Assembly (NCBI GenBank): GCA_963580285.1
Contig: OY757017.1
Coordinates: forward strand, 17,625,003-17,689,002
Length of the DNA: 64,000 bases
From: Lucinisca nassula
Taxonomy: Eukaryota > Mollusca > Bivalvia > Lucinida > Lucinidae
Reading direction: 5' to 3'
The translations under genes and the position numbers were made by a program. The notes beneath the pieces are model-generated. The model was not told the DNA's origin. It ran no database searches and was given only the letters and a program-made list of their open reading frames with translations. Every line of letters begins with the position of its first letter. Position 1 is the first letter of the stretch. Positions 63,466-64,000 of the stretch are shown here, in pieces.

Positions 63466-64000
63466 AATTTCATGGAACAGCCCTCGTAACTGACTCGTCA
63501 ACTAACGACATTTTTAGCTCTTTTGAAAAAAACTGGCTTAAACCTGGATGAATCAAATCTTGCACGATTTTTCAATAACTTGGTTTCTCTTGCGGGCACT
63601 TAGTCGTAGCATCGAAGTGTCTCATATTTCCAATTCTGATAATTCTTTTGTGGGCTAATAGAGCAGACGACAAATTGTTGATATTATACTCAACAGGACT
63701 TGACATCTCATGCAAATGTCAAATCCTGCCAAATCCAGTTTTCTGGGAGAAATTAAAATATATTTCAAAATGCCGTCTGCTGAAAAAAAAAAAAAAAAAA
63801 ATACCCAGCATGCGGAGCATTAAGGAAATGGATACGGCTGACGTCATTCTGCAAGGGATACAACTTTCGTGACTTCCTGCTCGCTTTCTCATTAACCGAT
63901 CCCCTCTGTTCGTGAAAGGAAGCACGTTATCCTTAGAAAACATTCTTTCCCTTAACCCTTTCAATACTAAGGTGTCACAGGTGGACTCCTCATTCTGTGT
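63466..64000. other. No gene; possible start of another TTAA element
   Basis: A run at 63783-63801 is poly-A. At 63954 'TTAACCCTTTCAATACTAAGG' resembles M-family starts but the window ends. No coding sequence. Confidence 0.4.

Overview
The window looks like repeat-rich, intergenic or intronic DNA from an invertebrate animal nuclear genome, most likely a bivalve mollusc. This is an inference. It rests on AT-rich non-coding sequence, very many tRNA-derived SINEs and palindromic MITEs, and repeat families I associate with bivalve genomes (units reading 'ggccgtaactcc', 'gactcaaggtcaaggtcac', and elements ending 'ggctcaggtgagctaaaa'). No intact host gene was found. Every ORF with recognisable protein similarity belongs to a transposable element, and all of those are broken.

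Layout. 1-9.6 kb: SINE fragments, a 157-172 bp tandem array, three head-to-tail copies of a TTAA-flanked element, and a ~165 bp array with a ~328 bp higher-order period. 9.8-11.8 kb: nested MITEs and several copies of an abundant ~290-300 bp SINE, called 'SINE-C' here. 12.5-27.9 kb: a near-identical duplicated block (12521-15493 and 25101-27857). Between its copies lies a minus-strand Ty3/Gypsy-type LTR retrotransposon (LTR-gag-PR-IN-RT-RNaseH-LTR), followed by a second, truncated internal region that shares the middle LTR. 28-32.6 kb: MITEs, a SINE and a LINE 3' fragment. 32.6-36.95 kb: a minus-strand APE-type LINE ORF2 with a 2A-like motif. It is interrupted at 33033-33701 by an element with terminal inverted repeats and an interior made almost wholly of palindromic 21-bp units. 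40.2-41.3 kb: a LINE ORF1. 41.7-54.9 kb: mixed SINE-C copies, TTAA MITEs, a second copy of the palindrome-array element (46850-47351) and tandem repeats. 55-56.5 kb: a mariner-like element with a frameshifted transposase. 56.5-64 kb: mostly palindromic MITEs and SINEs.

How the parts interact. The layers are nested, which gives relative ages. SINE-C copies sit inside TTAA MITEs, inside another SINE-C, and inside the palindromic P-family. The palindrome-array element sits inside the LINE. One SINE-C insertion (26988-27285) is present in one copy of the duplicated block and absent from the other, so the window holds its own filled-site/empty-site pair. The items most worth following are the palindrome-array element with 6-bp target duplications, the Gypsy element with integrase ahead of reverse transcriptase, and the 2A-like motif behind a hydrophobic leader in the LINE. 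Family names in capitals (SINE-A to G, M1-M3, P, T) are labels used only in this annotation.
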